Origin: Nemania diffusa
Taxonomy: Eukaryota; Ascomycota; Sordariomycetes; Xylariales; Xylariaceae
Direction: 5' to 3'
Assembly (NCBI GenBank): GCA_038501195.1
Contig: JBBPUQ010000003.1
Coordinates: 5,238,501 to 5,302,500 of the forward strand
DNA: 64,000 nt
Below, in pieces: positions 24,444 through 38,309 of this stretch. Each line of letters begins with the position of its first letter. Positions within the stretch are counted from its first letter, which is position 1. Made by a program: the position numbers and the translations under genes. The notes below the pieces were generated by a model that did not search any database, was not told the DNA's origin, and was given only the letters and a program-made list of their open reading frames with translations.

Positions 24444-24745
24444 GACGGTGGGCCAGGTATACCAATACCGACAAAATAAAAAAAACACCAAACATTGCAG
24501 GTGCAACCTGCAGTCAGATTGCGTTTGCTATAGTGCAGAGCTACTTGCTTTTTTACAAGCCGCCTATTTTATTGCTATTTTTTAAATATATATATAAAAA
24601 ATATTATTTGTATAATCATATATTATATATTATATAAATAAAGCAATAACGAAGGCTTAAACTGTTAGTTAGGCAATAATATCTTAACTTATATATCATT
24701 TGCAAATCTAGAAACTAACGGTATTGGTATACCTGGCCCTCCCTA
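24444..24745. mobile_element. Short TIR element, type A, copy 2 (302 bp)
   Basis: Same ends as the 15.2-kb copy (GACGGTGGGCCAGG at left, CCTGGCCCTCCCTA at right). It is flanked by a perfect 6-bp direct repeat CTAGCA (24438-24443 and 24746-24751). Its A/T-rich body is an internally deleted version of copy 1. It lies about 200 bp from tRNA-Cys. Confidence 0.88.
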
Positions 24746-25816
24746 CTAGCAAGCTGTAGCGCACGCAACTTACATAGTATGATTTTTTTTATTCGACGAA
24801 ATAGAAAGCTTGGTGCTACAAGAGAGCTGGGGTATGAACGCAGCGAAGGCTGCTAGATAAAAGCCGTATGGCGACAGAAACACGGTGCTTTGGCGATTCA
24901 TGATATACGGCCAAAATTAGGATGGTTACCATAAAGGGGTTCGGGGCATGGCGTTATGTTTTCATGGTTGGCTAGAGTTGGTGTTAGGTATGCATATTAT
25001 CTAGGAAACACAACATTCAAGGCACGAAGTAGGGCGTATATGTTAAGCGAGGCCAGCTTAGTCTTAGCCTCTACCCTCGTACTAGATAATAGGCCTTGAA
25101 TTATAATTAGCAAATCCCACGCCCATTGACTCGAAGGTCGCAACTATCTAGGATCGTGAGGGCGCAGTCTGGAGTTCTGTCCGAGTCCTCATGTTCGTGA
25201 TATAGCTATACCACATGCTCCGGCTGTGCTAGTCTTCTATAGCCAACGAAGATGAACTAAATGATTGTTGATAGTTAATACAGCGATCTCGGAGATGGTT
25301 GAATATGGATATGTGAGAGTTATGACTAAATCAAACCCATATATTACTACTCCTTATGTATGTCTTGGTATTATGGATACATTCTGTGCATTTGAAAGTA
25401 AAAAGAGCTATACAAGCGGCATACATTCTCGGCATAAATAGCAGAGATAACACAAAGTACAATTTTGGTGAAAACTTTCAACTACTCCCAGCAACAAGGA
25501 GTTAGAGTCGGACATGCAGGCGATTCGCATATTGAAACGAAGCGTGTAACACACACACACACTACGCACTCTAGAGGACTGACAACTGTCATATCGATCA
25601 CTTCTAGAGATTTGAGGCTTAAAAAAACAGTAAATAGGTAATGCAAACGTATATTGAGGAGTAGCGGACCCCCCGAAGAGGCCACTAAGAGGCGTGTCTA
25701 TCTGTAAGAAGTGCTAGCTTCGGCTAACTATCTTAAATAAAGAAAAGAAAAACTAGGACTCGATGACTTAATCAATCTAATCCCCATATGGTCAGATCAC
25801 CCACGCCGTCTCAATA

Positions 25817-28800
25817 TCAAACTCCCACAGCGTCACGAATCCTACCACAGAGCGGCAAAGCGTTTGGTTCCTTTATCATGGTAAAGTGGTTAGCACCCGG
25901 CATAGAAAACGTGCTGATGTTCTGCGCGCCGACAACCTCATCCCATCCGCACGGCCCAAAGTCGCTCCTATTGTCCAGCAGCCAGTTCATCCCGCGCGGG
26001 TCGTCAGGTCGAGCTTCAGGGCGCGGGTCACTGGGGTGCTTACACAAGCCGTCTGCTGCCCAGATGATGGTCATGCGAGGCGCTCGACCGGGCGCGAAAG
26101 GCTGCGGCTCATACCTGTCCAAGGCTTCGATGAAGACGCAGAAGTGTTGGAACAGCCAGTCCGGTGGCGCTGCGACCTCCCCGCCCATCTCGAATGCCCC
26201 GAAGATACCCGACTTCTCGAGGAAGTCATACATGCGCTTCGGCAGTTTGCCGAGTCCCACGGGATTAGGCGAGTCGATCAGGATCAGGCTCTCCACGACT
26301 TCGCCCTCGGCAACGAGCTGCCGCGCCGCATCAAACGCCGAGACACCCCCTGCGGACCACCCCGCGAGGTGGTACGGCCCCTGGGGCTGCCGCCGCCGAA
26401 CCTCTGTGAGGTAGGACGCCGTGATGTCTTGGAGAGCGCATTTAAACTCACTCGGCTTCGTGAGGTACGGGCTATTTAGGCCAATGACGCGCAAGCTAGG
26501 CGAGATAGGCGGCAAAGTCATGTAGGAAGTAGCCGAGCCGGCGCCATCGGGGAACAAGAAGAGCGTTTTGGCGCACCGTTTCGTCCCTTGGAGGATAGTG
26601 GATGTCGAGCGAGGGACATCGAACGCCGTGGCCTCTACCTTGCCCATCGTAGCATCTATACGCGGCGTCTCTTTGGCAATAGCAAGCTCTTGCTCAAGTG
26701 GACTGGGGATTTCTGAGGCAGGTGTTGAAGGATAGGTTTCTGTTCCCGACGCCGAACCTAAGGGGCTGTCGTCAGAGAGCCCTGCGACGCCTATGAGGTA
26801 ATTCTTGAGCTCTTTTACCGTCGCACATTCGTAGAATTGTGAGGCGGGAATGTCTAAGTCCAGCTCCTCTCGGAAACTGCCAAGAATCGTCAAAGACATC
26901 AACGAATCCACTCCCAAGTCAGCCAATAGGGTAGAGTCAGTCATCTGAGCCATCTCAACCCCAATCTCGTCCGCAAGAATCTTGAGGGCCTCTGAGACAA
27001 GGTCTATGGCGACGCTGCTCTGTGACTCTGCTGATTCTGGTGCTGGGAGGGGAGCAGCTGTGCTGCTCACGTTGGACGAGATGGTGGACGGGAGAGCAGA
27101 CGGGAGAACTGGTAAGATGCTCTGTCTTGCAGGCTCAAACAACGCCCCAGCTTGGGACCCCTTAACTTGTTTTGGCGCCTTCGCTTTTACTTTGGCTGTC
27201 GGAGGTGAGCCCAGAAGTACTTCTAAGACCTTGCGAGAAACCTTTTTGAAGGTTACTCCGCCGCATATGGCAATAACCTTGCCCTCACGGAGGACATGCA
27301 CATCACCAGTGTATTCAGAATCGTCGCAGCCAACAGCCCGCATCTTGACATGCGTCTGATAGTGCACGTCACACCGATAGGGCTCAGCCATATGCAGATA
27401 GCGCCAACCGTGGTTGACGTAAACGTAGTCGTCGAGGTCTAAGCTATCACTACAATTCATTATAAAGCCGGTGAGGTGGCCCAAGCTGTCGCAGCAGTAC
27501 GGGTTTAGGGCAAATTGGTGCTTTCCAGACGGCACAAAGACTTGAGCAGTGCCCTCGAGATCCTGGCTGTCGAACCAGACCTGCTTGATGCCCTGGAAAG
27601 CGGTGCCGTACTGCACTGAAGCAGAGAACATCTTGTATAGCATTCCTTGGCGGATTAATTGCGCAGTACCACTGACAGCTCCTTCGCGGAGCTGCGCCAC
27701 GCTTCTCTCGATGAGGTAGTCGTGGCTCTGCCAGCGCTCCTTGTAGGCTCGGGGATCCTCTATGTTGATATCGCATCCGCCATGAAGCACCGTCCGTTTT
27801 CCGAGTCCGTCGACGCTGTAGATCTCCATCGATCCGTGCATAGTTGGCCAATCCACTTCTAAAGATGCCCTGAACAGCTGCGGGGCCGTCTCATTGACAA
27901 CGAGGGCCTTTTCAATAGCCATATTATTGATCGCCGGCATAAGTGCGCTCATCTCTGGCCCACGTTGCTCCATGACGTGCCTGGCCAACGTGAAAGCCAC
28001 ATCGGCGAAGAGAGTCTATTGGATGGAATGTTAGCGTCCTCTTCGCAGTCTACCTTGGAAGTGACTAGCGGGAAATTAATACTCACTGAAGGGGCCATGA
28101 TCAGGCCATTAACGCGGTGGTTCTCGGCAACCGTGAACAGAGCGGGATCGTGCATGTCGGATTCCATGGTGACGAAGCTTCTCTCTTCACCGAGAGTCTC
28201 TTCGGCGATGTCATGGACCGAATCTGTAAGTCTGACGGGCCTCCGCGGCACAGGCGTAGGCCCGACAGCCGGAGCAGTGCCAGCCGGGTCATCGCCCTTC
28301 GTCAGACACCAACTATGCTTGTACTGCATCCAGTAGTTCTCAAGTTGCCAGCTGTATCTAGGAAGAGGGAGTACTTTATAAGAAGACGAAAAGTCACGAT
28401 GGTACTCATCCCAGTTAACCGGTAAGCCAGCCAGGTGAAGAGTGCAGAGGGAATCCGCCAAAGTTCGGAGGTGGTCCTCCCTGCGACGAAGGGTAGCACA
28501 GCATCGCATATCCTGGCCGACGATGGACTTGACCATCCTTGTCAAAATCGGATGAGCCCCAATCTCAATACATATGCCAGAGGGATCCATCAGGCCATTG
28601 TCTCGGGCCGCCCGGATGGCGCCGAGGAAGTCAACCGTTTCACGGCAATGGCGCCTGATGTATTGTGGGTTAATCGTGCCGCCGCCAACTACTTTAGCCA
28701 GGAGAGTCGAGACCATTGGCACAGCCGGCTTGCGGAATTTCACGCTCGAGGCCAAATCCTCAAGCTCGTTGAGAATCACGTCAACTTGAGAGGAGTGGAA

Positions 28801-30519
28801 GGCGAAGGGAATGTCTAGCTTGTGCAGCTTGTGGCCCTTCTGGACGAGTTTCCCACAGAGGACATCGATGTTCGCGTTGGAACCGCTAAGGACAATGTCC
28901 TGCGTACCGTTGATGCAGGAAATCTCGGCAAGACCAGGAGGAATGTGTCGCTGCAGAACATCCACGGACGCCTTAGACACTGCGATCATGCCGTGCGAAT
29001 TTGCTGTGCACAGTCTTTCGAGAAGAGCTGCTCGGCGACCGCAAAGGAATATGGTGTCCATGACGTTGAGAACGCCTGAAATATGTAGTGCGGCATACTC
29101 GCCTAGGCTGTGGCCGATGACATAGGACGGTCTGATACCCAGGCTGATCCAGAAGCGCGCGAGTGCTATCTGGCTGATACAGGCTCCGAGTTGAACAACG
29201 ACGACAGAGAGTTCCTCGACAGGTACCGTTCCCTGCACTAGCGGTAATATAGACGGCAGACCCTGGAGCTTCGCGGCAGAATCAAGCTCGTGAATGTCTG
29301 ACCGAAACGAGGAAAAGCGCTTGTAATAACCATGAGCCATGGCAGTCTCCTGTGCCCCCTGACCCGTGAAGAGGAAGCCAACCTTTGGTGCCACTGAGGG
29401 AATTGGTTTGACTTCAGCAGCTTGCGTCGACGCAGCGAACAAGGACCGCCTGAGGTCGTCAACCTGATTGGCGACGAACGCAACTCGGAGGCGGTGGTGA
29501 ACGCGACGGGCAGTGGTTGTGTACGAGAGGTGGGAGAGGAACTCGCCCTCGGGAGCCCAGGAGTCGGTAATGAAGGTCTCCAAATTCCTTAGGTTCTCTT
29601 CTAGAGCCTTGGCGGATCTTGCCGAAACAACTACAACGTGGTTCGTCTGTGGATCCTTGGCCGGCTGGCGTTCTGCTCGAGGAGCAGCAGGGGCATCTTC
29701 GAGAAGCAACGACGTATTCCCCCCTGCCGCGGAGAAGTTGTTGATCAGTACGCTTCGCTTGCCATGCGAGGGGCGAGGCCAGTTCTGATCGCCTCCTAGA
29801 GAAATGCGCACGCCGCGTTGTTCCAGGTCTGTAGGGAAGGCGTGGTTAATCTTGGTTTTAATGCCGCAGTGAGGTGGAATCTTGTTTTTCTGCATCATAA
29901 GCAGGACCTTTATCACAGAGATTACACCCGAGGCAGCTTCAGCGTGCCCAATGTTTGCTTTGGTAGATCCTAACCAGAGCTGCTTCTGCTGAGGACGACT
30001 GTAGTCGAAGGCAAAAGAATTCAGGACTGAGCGCATTTCTGCAGCATCCCCCTCCTGTGTGCCTGTCCCGTGCATCTCAACATATCCTACATCATGTGGA
30101 TGGATGCCGGACTCGTTCAGAAGCTTCCTGAAAAGATATTCCTGTGCCGATGATAAAGGCCGAGTAATAGAAACAGCTTCTGCTGAGTGGTTGGTCTGCG
30201 CACCCCAGATGGTGCCAAAGATAGGGTCGTTGTCAGCAATAGCATCCGTCAGTTTTTTAAGAATCAGGGTACCGACACCGTCAGCGCGGCAGTACCCATC
30301 AGCACCATCGTCGAAAGTCTTACAGTTACCCGTGCGTGAGAGGAAATGTCCACGGTCGAGGCCCGCAAAGTTATCGGGGTTGGTAAGCACGTTGGTACCG
30401 CCCGCGACAGCGGTATCACAGCTGCCATTAAGCAGTGATGTGATAGCCATGTCGATGGCGGCGAAACTAGAAGAGCAAGCAGTGTCGACGGCAATACTGG
30501 GACCGGTAAACTTGAAAAA
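25817..30519 (-). pseudogene. Non-reducing polyketide synthase, 3' part (rest of KS, AT, PT, ACP, TE), cut by LTR element
   Basis: Downstream portion of the split PKS: exon remainder 30519-28087, intron 28086-28016 (GTGAGT...AATAG), last exon 28015-25817. It holds the KS active-site DTACSSS, KS histidines (MHGTGTQ, KANIGHAE), AT (FTGQGAQ, GHSLGEYA), the PT product-template domain (His in ENHRVNG, Asp in CCDSLGH), one ACP (GVDSLMSL serine) and a thioesterase/Claisen-cyclase domain (GWSAGG, ILIDSP, GANHF). The uninterrupted gene would have been 2069 residues, normal for NR-PKSs. No stop or frameshift is seen in this part, but it has no own start and is separated from the promoter by 8.2 kb of retroelement. 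By gene content the product is probably a bikaverin-like aromatic polyketide (inference). Single ACP plus TE fits bik1-type enzymes. Confidence 0.94.
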
Positions 30520-30524
30520 GTAAT
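30520..30524. repeat. Target-site duplication GTAAT, left copy
   Basis: The five bases GTAAT immediately before the retroelement, repeated at 38704-38708 after it. Confidence 0.93.
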
Positions 30525-30918
30525 TGTGACAGTATAAGTGGGTCTAGTGGGGCGAGCCCAAAGGGTCGGGTTATAAGATCCACTTAGGTGAGCTTACTTA
30601 ATAAAAAAGCCTGAAAAGAGGCTTTTGTAGAAGCTTTTTTACTGCTTACAACACTATTTGTTAAGATTACTACTTATTGCGAGCGCTTACTATTACAGGC
30701 AAGTAGAAGCGATTACAAGATCGGGGCTTAGAAATAAAGTACTAAACCCGATTTTAGTGTTTACTAAAAGCGTATGTATATATATAAAGCTTGAAAATTA
30801 AAAAGCTAAAATAACTAAAATATTTAGTAAGCTTTACTTTAATACACTTTTTAAAATCGTTTTAGTTATACTAGTTCAATTTTATTTACTAAGTTTAATC
30901 GTACTTTTGTACATAATA
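30525..30918. repeat. Left LTR (394 bp)
   Basis: Starts TGTGACAGTATAAG. The outer 240 or so bases keep G and C (for example a GGGGCGAGCCC patch near 30547); toward the inner end Cs and Gs have become T and A. It aligns gap-free to 38310-38703. Confidence 0.92.
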
Positions 30919-33900
30919 GTTATAAGCTTAGTTTGCTTATTAAACTAGTATTCTTTTTTATAAACGATTTTAATTTTTATTGTTATAAACGTTTTTATTT
31001 TATTTTTTTTTTATATTATTTTAAAAACTTCTACTTGTTTTTAATATATTTTTTTTTGCACTTATATTATATTTTCTAAAAAAATCGATAAAAATGTTAA
31101 AACGATTTTAAAAACTAGTTTTAACTAACTAAAATAATATAACAGATTTAAGCTTTAAACTATAATATAAAACGTTTAAAATTATATTAACTTAAATAGT
31201 ATTATATTTATGTTTAGAATTAAAGTTAAACTGGAGCTTTTTATTTATAAAAGTATTAAGCAAGCTTTTTTATAAAAGCGGGCTAACTAGTATAAAAAAA
31301 ATTTTAAAAAATAAAAAGCTTGAAATAATAGTAACTTTGCAAAAAGCGCTGCACTATTAATTTTTAAAAAAATACAACTAGTAGTATTTAATATTACTGC
31401 GAAGTTTAACAAGCTTGTTAAAACTTATATTAATAAAACGTTAAAGTATATAGCTAATATTACTTAATATATTAACTTATATAATTAAATTTTAAAAATA
31501 GTTAATTTTAAATGTTTAAAAATAGTATTAGTACAAATATTTAATAAAAACAATTTTAATATTAAATTAGTAATTAAATACTTAAAAAACAGTTTAGTTT
31601 TTATAAAATTAGCTGTTATAAGCACTTTGCTAGCTAAATATTAAGTAGTTTTAAACTAAGCTTTATAACATATAAACTTTATTTGTTAGTATAAAAATTA
31701 AACAATTGTTTATAAAAAAGCAAAAATGCGCTAAATATTTAATGTAATAAAAATATTTGTAACAAAAAAATTCTTTAAAGTTGTAAGCAAACATATTGCT
31801 TTTAAGTGAGCTATTAAGCAGCTTTTTACTTTATTTTAAAACAAGCTTTTTTACAAAAAGCAAATGCTTATATTAAACTAACTAGAACAAATTTTTAAAA
31901 AGCTTATTTATAAAAACAAATTGAAAGCTTTTTAAAACGTTCTAAAAATTTACTACATTTTAAACAACAAAACTTAAAAACAGTTTAAAAAGAAAAAACA
32001 AAAAAAGCAGTTTAAAAGCTTTTAATACTTTTGTAAACATTAAATAAAACATACTTACTTTTAGCGCTTTAAAATATGTAAACTTTTTTAATACGCAGTT
32101 ATAAAATTTATAAAAAAAGCACTAAAAAAAACATTTTTTGTAAAAAAAGTAAAAAAAATTAAAAAGTAATAAAAGTATATTTAATAAAACGATTTTTATA
32201 AAAAAATTAAAAAAAACAAATAAAAAGTAAAAAAAACTATTTTTAAAAAAAAAAAATTAAGTAATAAGAAAACTTAGTATAACAATAATGTAATATATAT
32301 AATAATTGATTTATTTTTTTTAAAATTGTATTTAATTTTAAACGTTTATATAACTAAGGTTTAAAAGCTATACTTTTTATTTAATAGTATATTATTAAAC
32401 AACTATAGTACTTTTTACTTTATAAATAACAAATTGTTTTTAAAAAAAAAATCTTTTAAAATTGTTAAAAAAAAAGCAGTAGTAAATGCTAGTACTTTTT
32501 AATTTTTAATTTTAAAAACAAAAACTTGGATTATAAAAAGTACACTTTTAAAAAAAAACGGGGAAAAATTAGTTAATTTAATACTTATTAAAATAGTGTT
32601 TATAAAAAAATTTTATATAAACTTAATTTTTAAAGCTTGCTTTTAAAAAACAAAAATATAGTACTATAAATTAAATTATATATTAAAATTTAATAAGTTT
32701 AAAAAAAGCAATATAGTTATTAAGTTTTTAAAACATTACAATTTAATGTTTTTTTAATACAACTTATTTTTTATTTACTTAAACTAATTTTTTGTAATAA
32801 ACATAGTATATATTTTAACAAAAGTTTTTGTAAACGTAATAAAGTTTTTAACAACTTTAACGTAAATAAAACAAGTTTTTTTACATTGATTTTTTAAAAA
32901 TTTTTTAAAACTAAAAGAAAATTTTAAGTATTTATAATACTTAAAGTTAAAACATTTAAAACTTAAGCTGTTTAAAACGCTAGTATATAATGTAAAAAAT
33001 ATAAAAATTAATAAAATTTTACAACTTAAGTGTAAAAACTATATAAAAATATACGTTTTATAAAAAATTTTTAAACAGTTTTTTAAAAAAGCGTTAGTAA
33101 AACTTTTTTACAAAATTTTTTAAAATCTATTTGATTATTTAAAAAGGTTTAACAAATTGTAGTAAATATTAATACTTAAAAATAAGTTTAATAGTATAAT
33201 TTAGTTTTATTTTTTTAAAAACAAAAAACAGAACTTTATATTTGAACAAATAAAAAAGTTTAAGCGCTAAATAATACAATAATTTAAGCTTTTTATAATA
33301 AAGCTAAAAAATAACAACAAAAAAGCAGTTATTACTATTTAAAAAGCTATGTGCTATAAACTTTAAACTAAAAAAAAAAAAATTAATTTAAAACTTTTAT
33401 TAAGCTATACTAAAAAGCTAATAAAAAGTAGCAAAAAAACAAATAAAAAAATAATTAAAAAATCAATTAAAATGTTTTTAAAAGTTAAGCTTTTAAACTT
33501 TTTTTAGCTAAAAATAGTTCAAGCAGCAATTTAGTTATATAATATTAGTTTTTTAAAAAAAAACAATTTTTATATATTTTATAAAGTGTTTAAATTATAG
33601 TTTAACTAATATTTTAAATAATATATGCTTAAAATAAAAAAAAAGTTAAAAATTAATTTTAAATTAAACTAAAGTTAGATTTTTGTATATAAATACAAAG
33701 CTTATTTTTTAAACAAAAAAAAAAAAGCTAGTTATAACTATTAAGCTTTTAAAATAAAACTAAAAGCGTACATTAAATATTTAATAAAATATATAGCAAG
33801 CAATTTATACAAAATTTAAATCTTTTATTTGCAAAAAGTAATTTTAACAAAAAATGTTAAGTTTAATAAAAAGATTTTTTACAACAAAAAACAAAAGCGC

Positions 33901-36900
33901 TTAAAAATTAAAATTTTAAAAGTACAAATAAACAAAATTAAGTTAAACAAGCTTAAAAATACTACAATTTTAAAAACTTAAAATATATAAAAGTTTATAG
34001 CAATAACAAATTAAAAAATAAACAAAAATATTTTAAATAGCTATAATAGTAGCGCTTAATTTATTAATAAGCTTTTTAGCGCTTATTTAAAAAAGTAAAA
34101 CTTAAAAGTAAGTATAGTTGTAGTAAAGCTAGCTAAAAAGTTTAGTAAAAGTTATATATTTTAGCTGCAAAAACTTTTAATTTTTTAATAAATGTTTGAA
34201 CTTAAAAAGTAATAAAACAATATAAAAACAGAACTTAAAAAAATAATTTAAAATAAAATAACAGTATTTTTAAAAAGCAAAACGTTTTAAACTTTTTAAA
34301 TTAATGTATAAAATGTTAAAAGTAAATTAAATAAAAGCTTATAATAGTATAAACATTAAACTGTGCTTAAAACATTAAATAAACTGTTTTAAATAAAACA
34401 TAAATATATATATAAAGTAAACTTATTAGTTTTATATATAAGTAAATATATTTGAAAAATAATATTTAAAAAGTTAAAAAATAACAATAAAAGTTATGCA
34501 ATTTTTACAACTATATTTTATAAAAAAAACAGAATATATTTTTTAAAAAATAACTTTTAGCAATTTTTTTTAGAAACTTTTATGTTTAATTAGCTAAAAG
34601 CTTTATATTAAAAAAACTAAAAGCACAAAATACTATATACAGTATTTGTAGCAGCAGTAAGTTAAAAAAAAGCTGTACGTTTAAACGTAGCACTTTAAAA
34701 ACTTTGCATTTACAAAAACAATCTTTTAAAACTATTACTTAAAAGCTAGAAAAACTTTTTTAAGTATTTAGTTAATAAACTATTTAAAACTAATATTTAT
34801 AATAAATATAAATAGCTAAAAAATAACAAAGCGCTTAAAATTATTTTTATACAAAGTATAAAAAGCAATTTATTTTTACTAAAGTAAGTGTTTATATATA
34901 AATTTAACAAAAACAGTTTTTTAAATATGTATAAAGCGTGCTTAATTGTTAAAAATAACTTTTAAAAAAAAAATATGCTTTAGTTAATTTATATAGCTAT
35001 ATTTATAGCTAAAATGTTTAAGCTTATAATAGTACTAGCAGCAACTTTTAATTTTAAAATTAAGCAATTTGATATAATTAAAGTATTTTTTAATATATTA
35101 AAAACTAGTAAAGCTTTTATAAATATATAACTTTTAAAAAGTTTTAGTTAAAACAACTTAATTAGTAAATTTAATAAAGCGTTGTATAGTTTAAAGAACT
35201 TTTTATTGCTATAGTATAAAAAGTTTGCTAAAACATTTAAAACTAATAAAATAGTAGCTTTAAAAAAAAAGTTTTGTTTGTTTTATATTTTAAAGTATAT
35301 AATATTTATTATATTTTATATAAACAACTTTTTAGTTTTATATTATAAAATTTATAAAAAAAAAACAAAAAAAATTATTTTAAATATTAAAAAAGCTTAC
35401 AAACTTAAAAATTAAAGTAATATTATTTAGTTTTTAAAAATTAAAATAATTTAAAACTGCTTTTAAAAAACAATTATATTAGTATATAACAAATATATTA
35501 ATAAAATTACAACGTGTTATAAACTTAATAACTAAAGTTAGGTTTTTATAACGCTGCTTTTAACAAAAAAGCTTAAAAAGTATTTAAAAAATGTAACAAA
35601 AACAAAAATTAAGCTGTATTAAAAACTAGTTAAATCAATTTTGTATATAGTAATACTTTTAAAACTAAACATTGTATATGCAGTAGTACAACTTTTAAAG
35701 TTTTTAATTAATTTTAGCTTTATATATTATAAAACTGCTTGCTAAATAATTTAATATTTATATATAACACACTTTTTCGGAATTATATATAAAGTACAAA
35801 ATTATAAAGTTTAAGCTTTTTTAATAGTAAAAAATGCTTTATTTATAAACAACTATAAAACTTGTTGCTTTTTATATAAATATATTATATTATTGTTTAA
35901 AAATGCAATTTTATAAAAAGCTATTTGTTAAAATATAGTGTTTACTTTTATTACAAAAGTAAAAATAAATATAATTAAGCTTACTGCAAAAAAAACAATA
36001 GCTTTTAAAAAGCTATTTTGTAATTTTATTTTAAAGTTAAATAAAATATAAACGATTTATTTAAACAATATATAAACAATTAAATTAATAGTAAATAAAA
36101 ACGAAAAAATAAACACTAAGTTTAAACATATAAATATATAAAATATATAGCTATATTAAAAACATTTTAAAAAAAGCTTTAAAGTAGTATATTTTTTTAC
36201 TAGTTAAATATTTACTAATAAATTAACTAAAAACTTATTACAAGCTTAGTTTAAATACTTTTAAACTTTTATTAACTTTAAAAATATAAGTTATGTTTAT
36301 AATATAAGCTTAAAAAATAAGCAGAAAAAACTTTTTAGTTATTTTATTAATTTGTAACAATTAAAGCAACTAAAAGCAAAAAAAAAAAATAAAATTAAAA
36401 TAAGTTATATTAACTTTTATTTATTATTTTTATTATTTTATTTTTTAAATTTACTAAATATTAAAAATACTAACTTTTATTTACTAAAAGTTTTGAAAAA
36501 AGCGCATAAAGTACAAAAAAAAAAAAACGCAAAAGTATATAGTACAACTATATAACAAAATATTAGTTGTGCTAATAGCGTAAGCAAAGGGGTTGTTAGC
36601 AGCGAAGGCGTTAGTAGCGCTGAAAGAAAAAAAAATAAAATAGCTAAAAAGGGTAATCGGAGTGCAAAAAGCAGGCAAAAGCTTGAGCGTACAAACGTTT
36701 TAGCAGAAAGTATAAAAAGTAAGTGCAGGCGTAAACAACAAAGAAGCAGTAGTAATGAACTTTTTTTTGTTTATTTTAAAAGCGACTTAAAAAGCGCTAT
36801 AAAAGCGAAAAAGTTTTTATATAAAAACTGTTAGCTAAAAATCGTTATAACAATTTTAAAAAACATTAAAATAAAATTTATAGCTTAAAAAGTTTTAAAT

Positions 36901-38309
36901 TAAATAGTTGCTATTAAGTAGCAAATAAATAGCACTATATAATTTAAGCTATAATTATATTTGTTAGTATAACACTTTAAACATATATAAAAAACGTAAA
37001 AAAAACTTATACAAATATGTATATATGTTTTAAAAAGTACTTATAACAACGTTAGTTATAGCTAGTTGTGTTAAAATATATATTATTTTTATACTTAGTA
37101 AAAGCAGCACTTATATAGTAGTAGTAAAAAACTATATGTTTTTTTTTTTAAGCAGGGCATAAGTAATAACATTTGCTAAAACGTAAGCGTAAATAAGCAT
37201 TTAGCAGACTATAAAGCTTAAAGCGTTGCACTAAAAAAGAAGAAACAAAAAGGTTGTTGTTGTTGTTATTAGTAGCAGTAGCAAAAGTGCAAAAAGTACA
37301 AGCAGCAAAGCAAGTAGTAGCACTTGTAATAATAGCGCAGAAGATTTTAACAACTATTAGCTAGAGCTAAAAGCAGAAAAAAAAAAAGGTGCTTAGATGC
37401 GCTTTTTTTTTTTTTTTTTTTTTTTTTCGAAAAAAAGAATTGCAAAAAGGAAATTTTAAAAGCAAGCTAGAAGCAGTAGCAAAAAAAGGTAAAATTGCTT
37501 TTTAAAAGCGTTAATATATAACTAGTACTTTATAACATAAAACTAAAAAATTATTTATTACGCTAAAATGTTATAGCAAAAAAACATTATTTAAAGCTTT
37601 AATTAGTATAAAAATTTATATAACTGATTTAAAAGTTTTATAAAGTATATATTAGTAATAGTAACAGTATTTATAACTATAAGTTAGTTTTAAGCTTGTT
37701 TATACAAAAAAAAAGCTTAAAAATTACAACTTACAAATAAGTAAAAATAAAAAAAAAAAAAAAAAACAAAAAAAACTAGCTATTTTACTAGTTAATTAAA
37801 CATGTAATAATTAAACAATTTTAAAAATACATTTATAGATTTAAAAAAATAGCTTAAAAAAAAAAAAAAAAAAAAAAAAAATTAAAATTGTTTTATAATT
37901 AATTTATACTAAAAGTACTAAAATATTAAAAACGAACTTATTTTATATATAAAAAAAAAACGTACTTTTTTTATAATTACTAGTTTAAGCTTGCTAAATA
38001 TATTATATATTTAATTAAATAATAAAATTGCAATTAGTAAACATATATAAATACGATTTTATTACTTAATAGCTTTGTAATTAAAACGTAAAAAGTGTAC
38101 TAATGTAACAGTATATTAAAAAAAGTGCGCTTTTAGCTTTTTTTTTACAAAAACTAACTATTTAAAATATATAAAGCTATTAAAATTGTTTAAAATATAC
38201 TTTTGTAAAAATTTTAAAATATAAAATTAAAAAAATTACTACTTATTTTTTTTGTTAATATATAAAAAAAAAACAGCTAAGCAGTTTAAAGCAGTTTAAC
38301 TAAAAAGTA

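Larger units (their letters stand above)
23980..25816. other. Intergenic with a tRNA gene and a short transposon
   Basis: Between the RyR-protein start and the PKS stop codon. It contains tRNA-Cys (24166-24238) and a type A element (24444-24745), listed separately. From 24760 to 25816 nothing gene-like was seen; an (AC)n run lies near 25551. Confidence 0.6.

Noticed and set aside
11000..25800. Accessory block considered as cargo of a Starship-type giant element
   Set aside because: No tyrosine recombinase (DUF3435 captain) gene or matching boundary repeats are visible in the window.
30919..38309. A/T-rich block considered as a centromere core or mitochondrial insertion
   Set aside because: Paired 394-bp LTRs, TG/CA ends and a 5-bp duplication explain it as a RIP-degraded retrotransposon.
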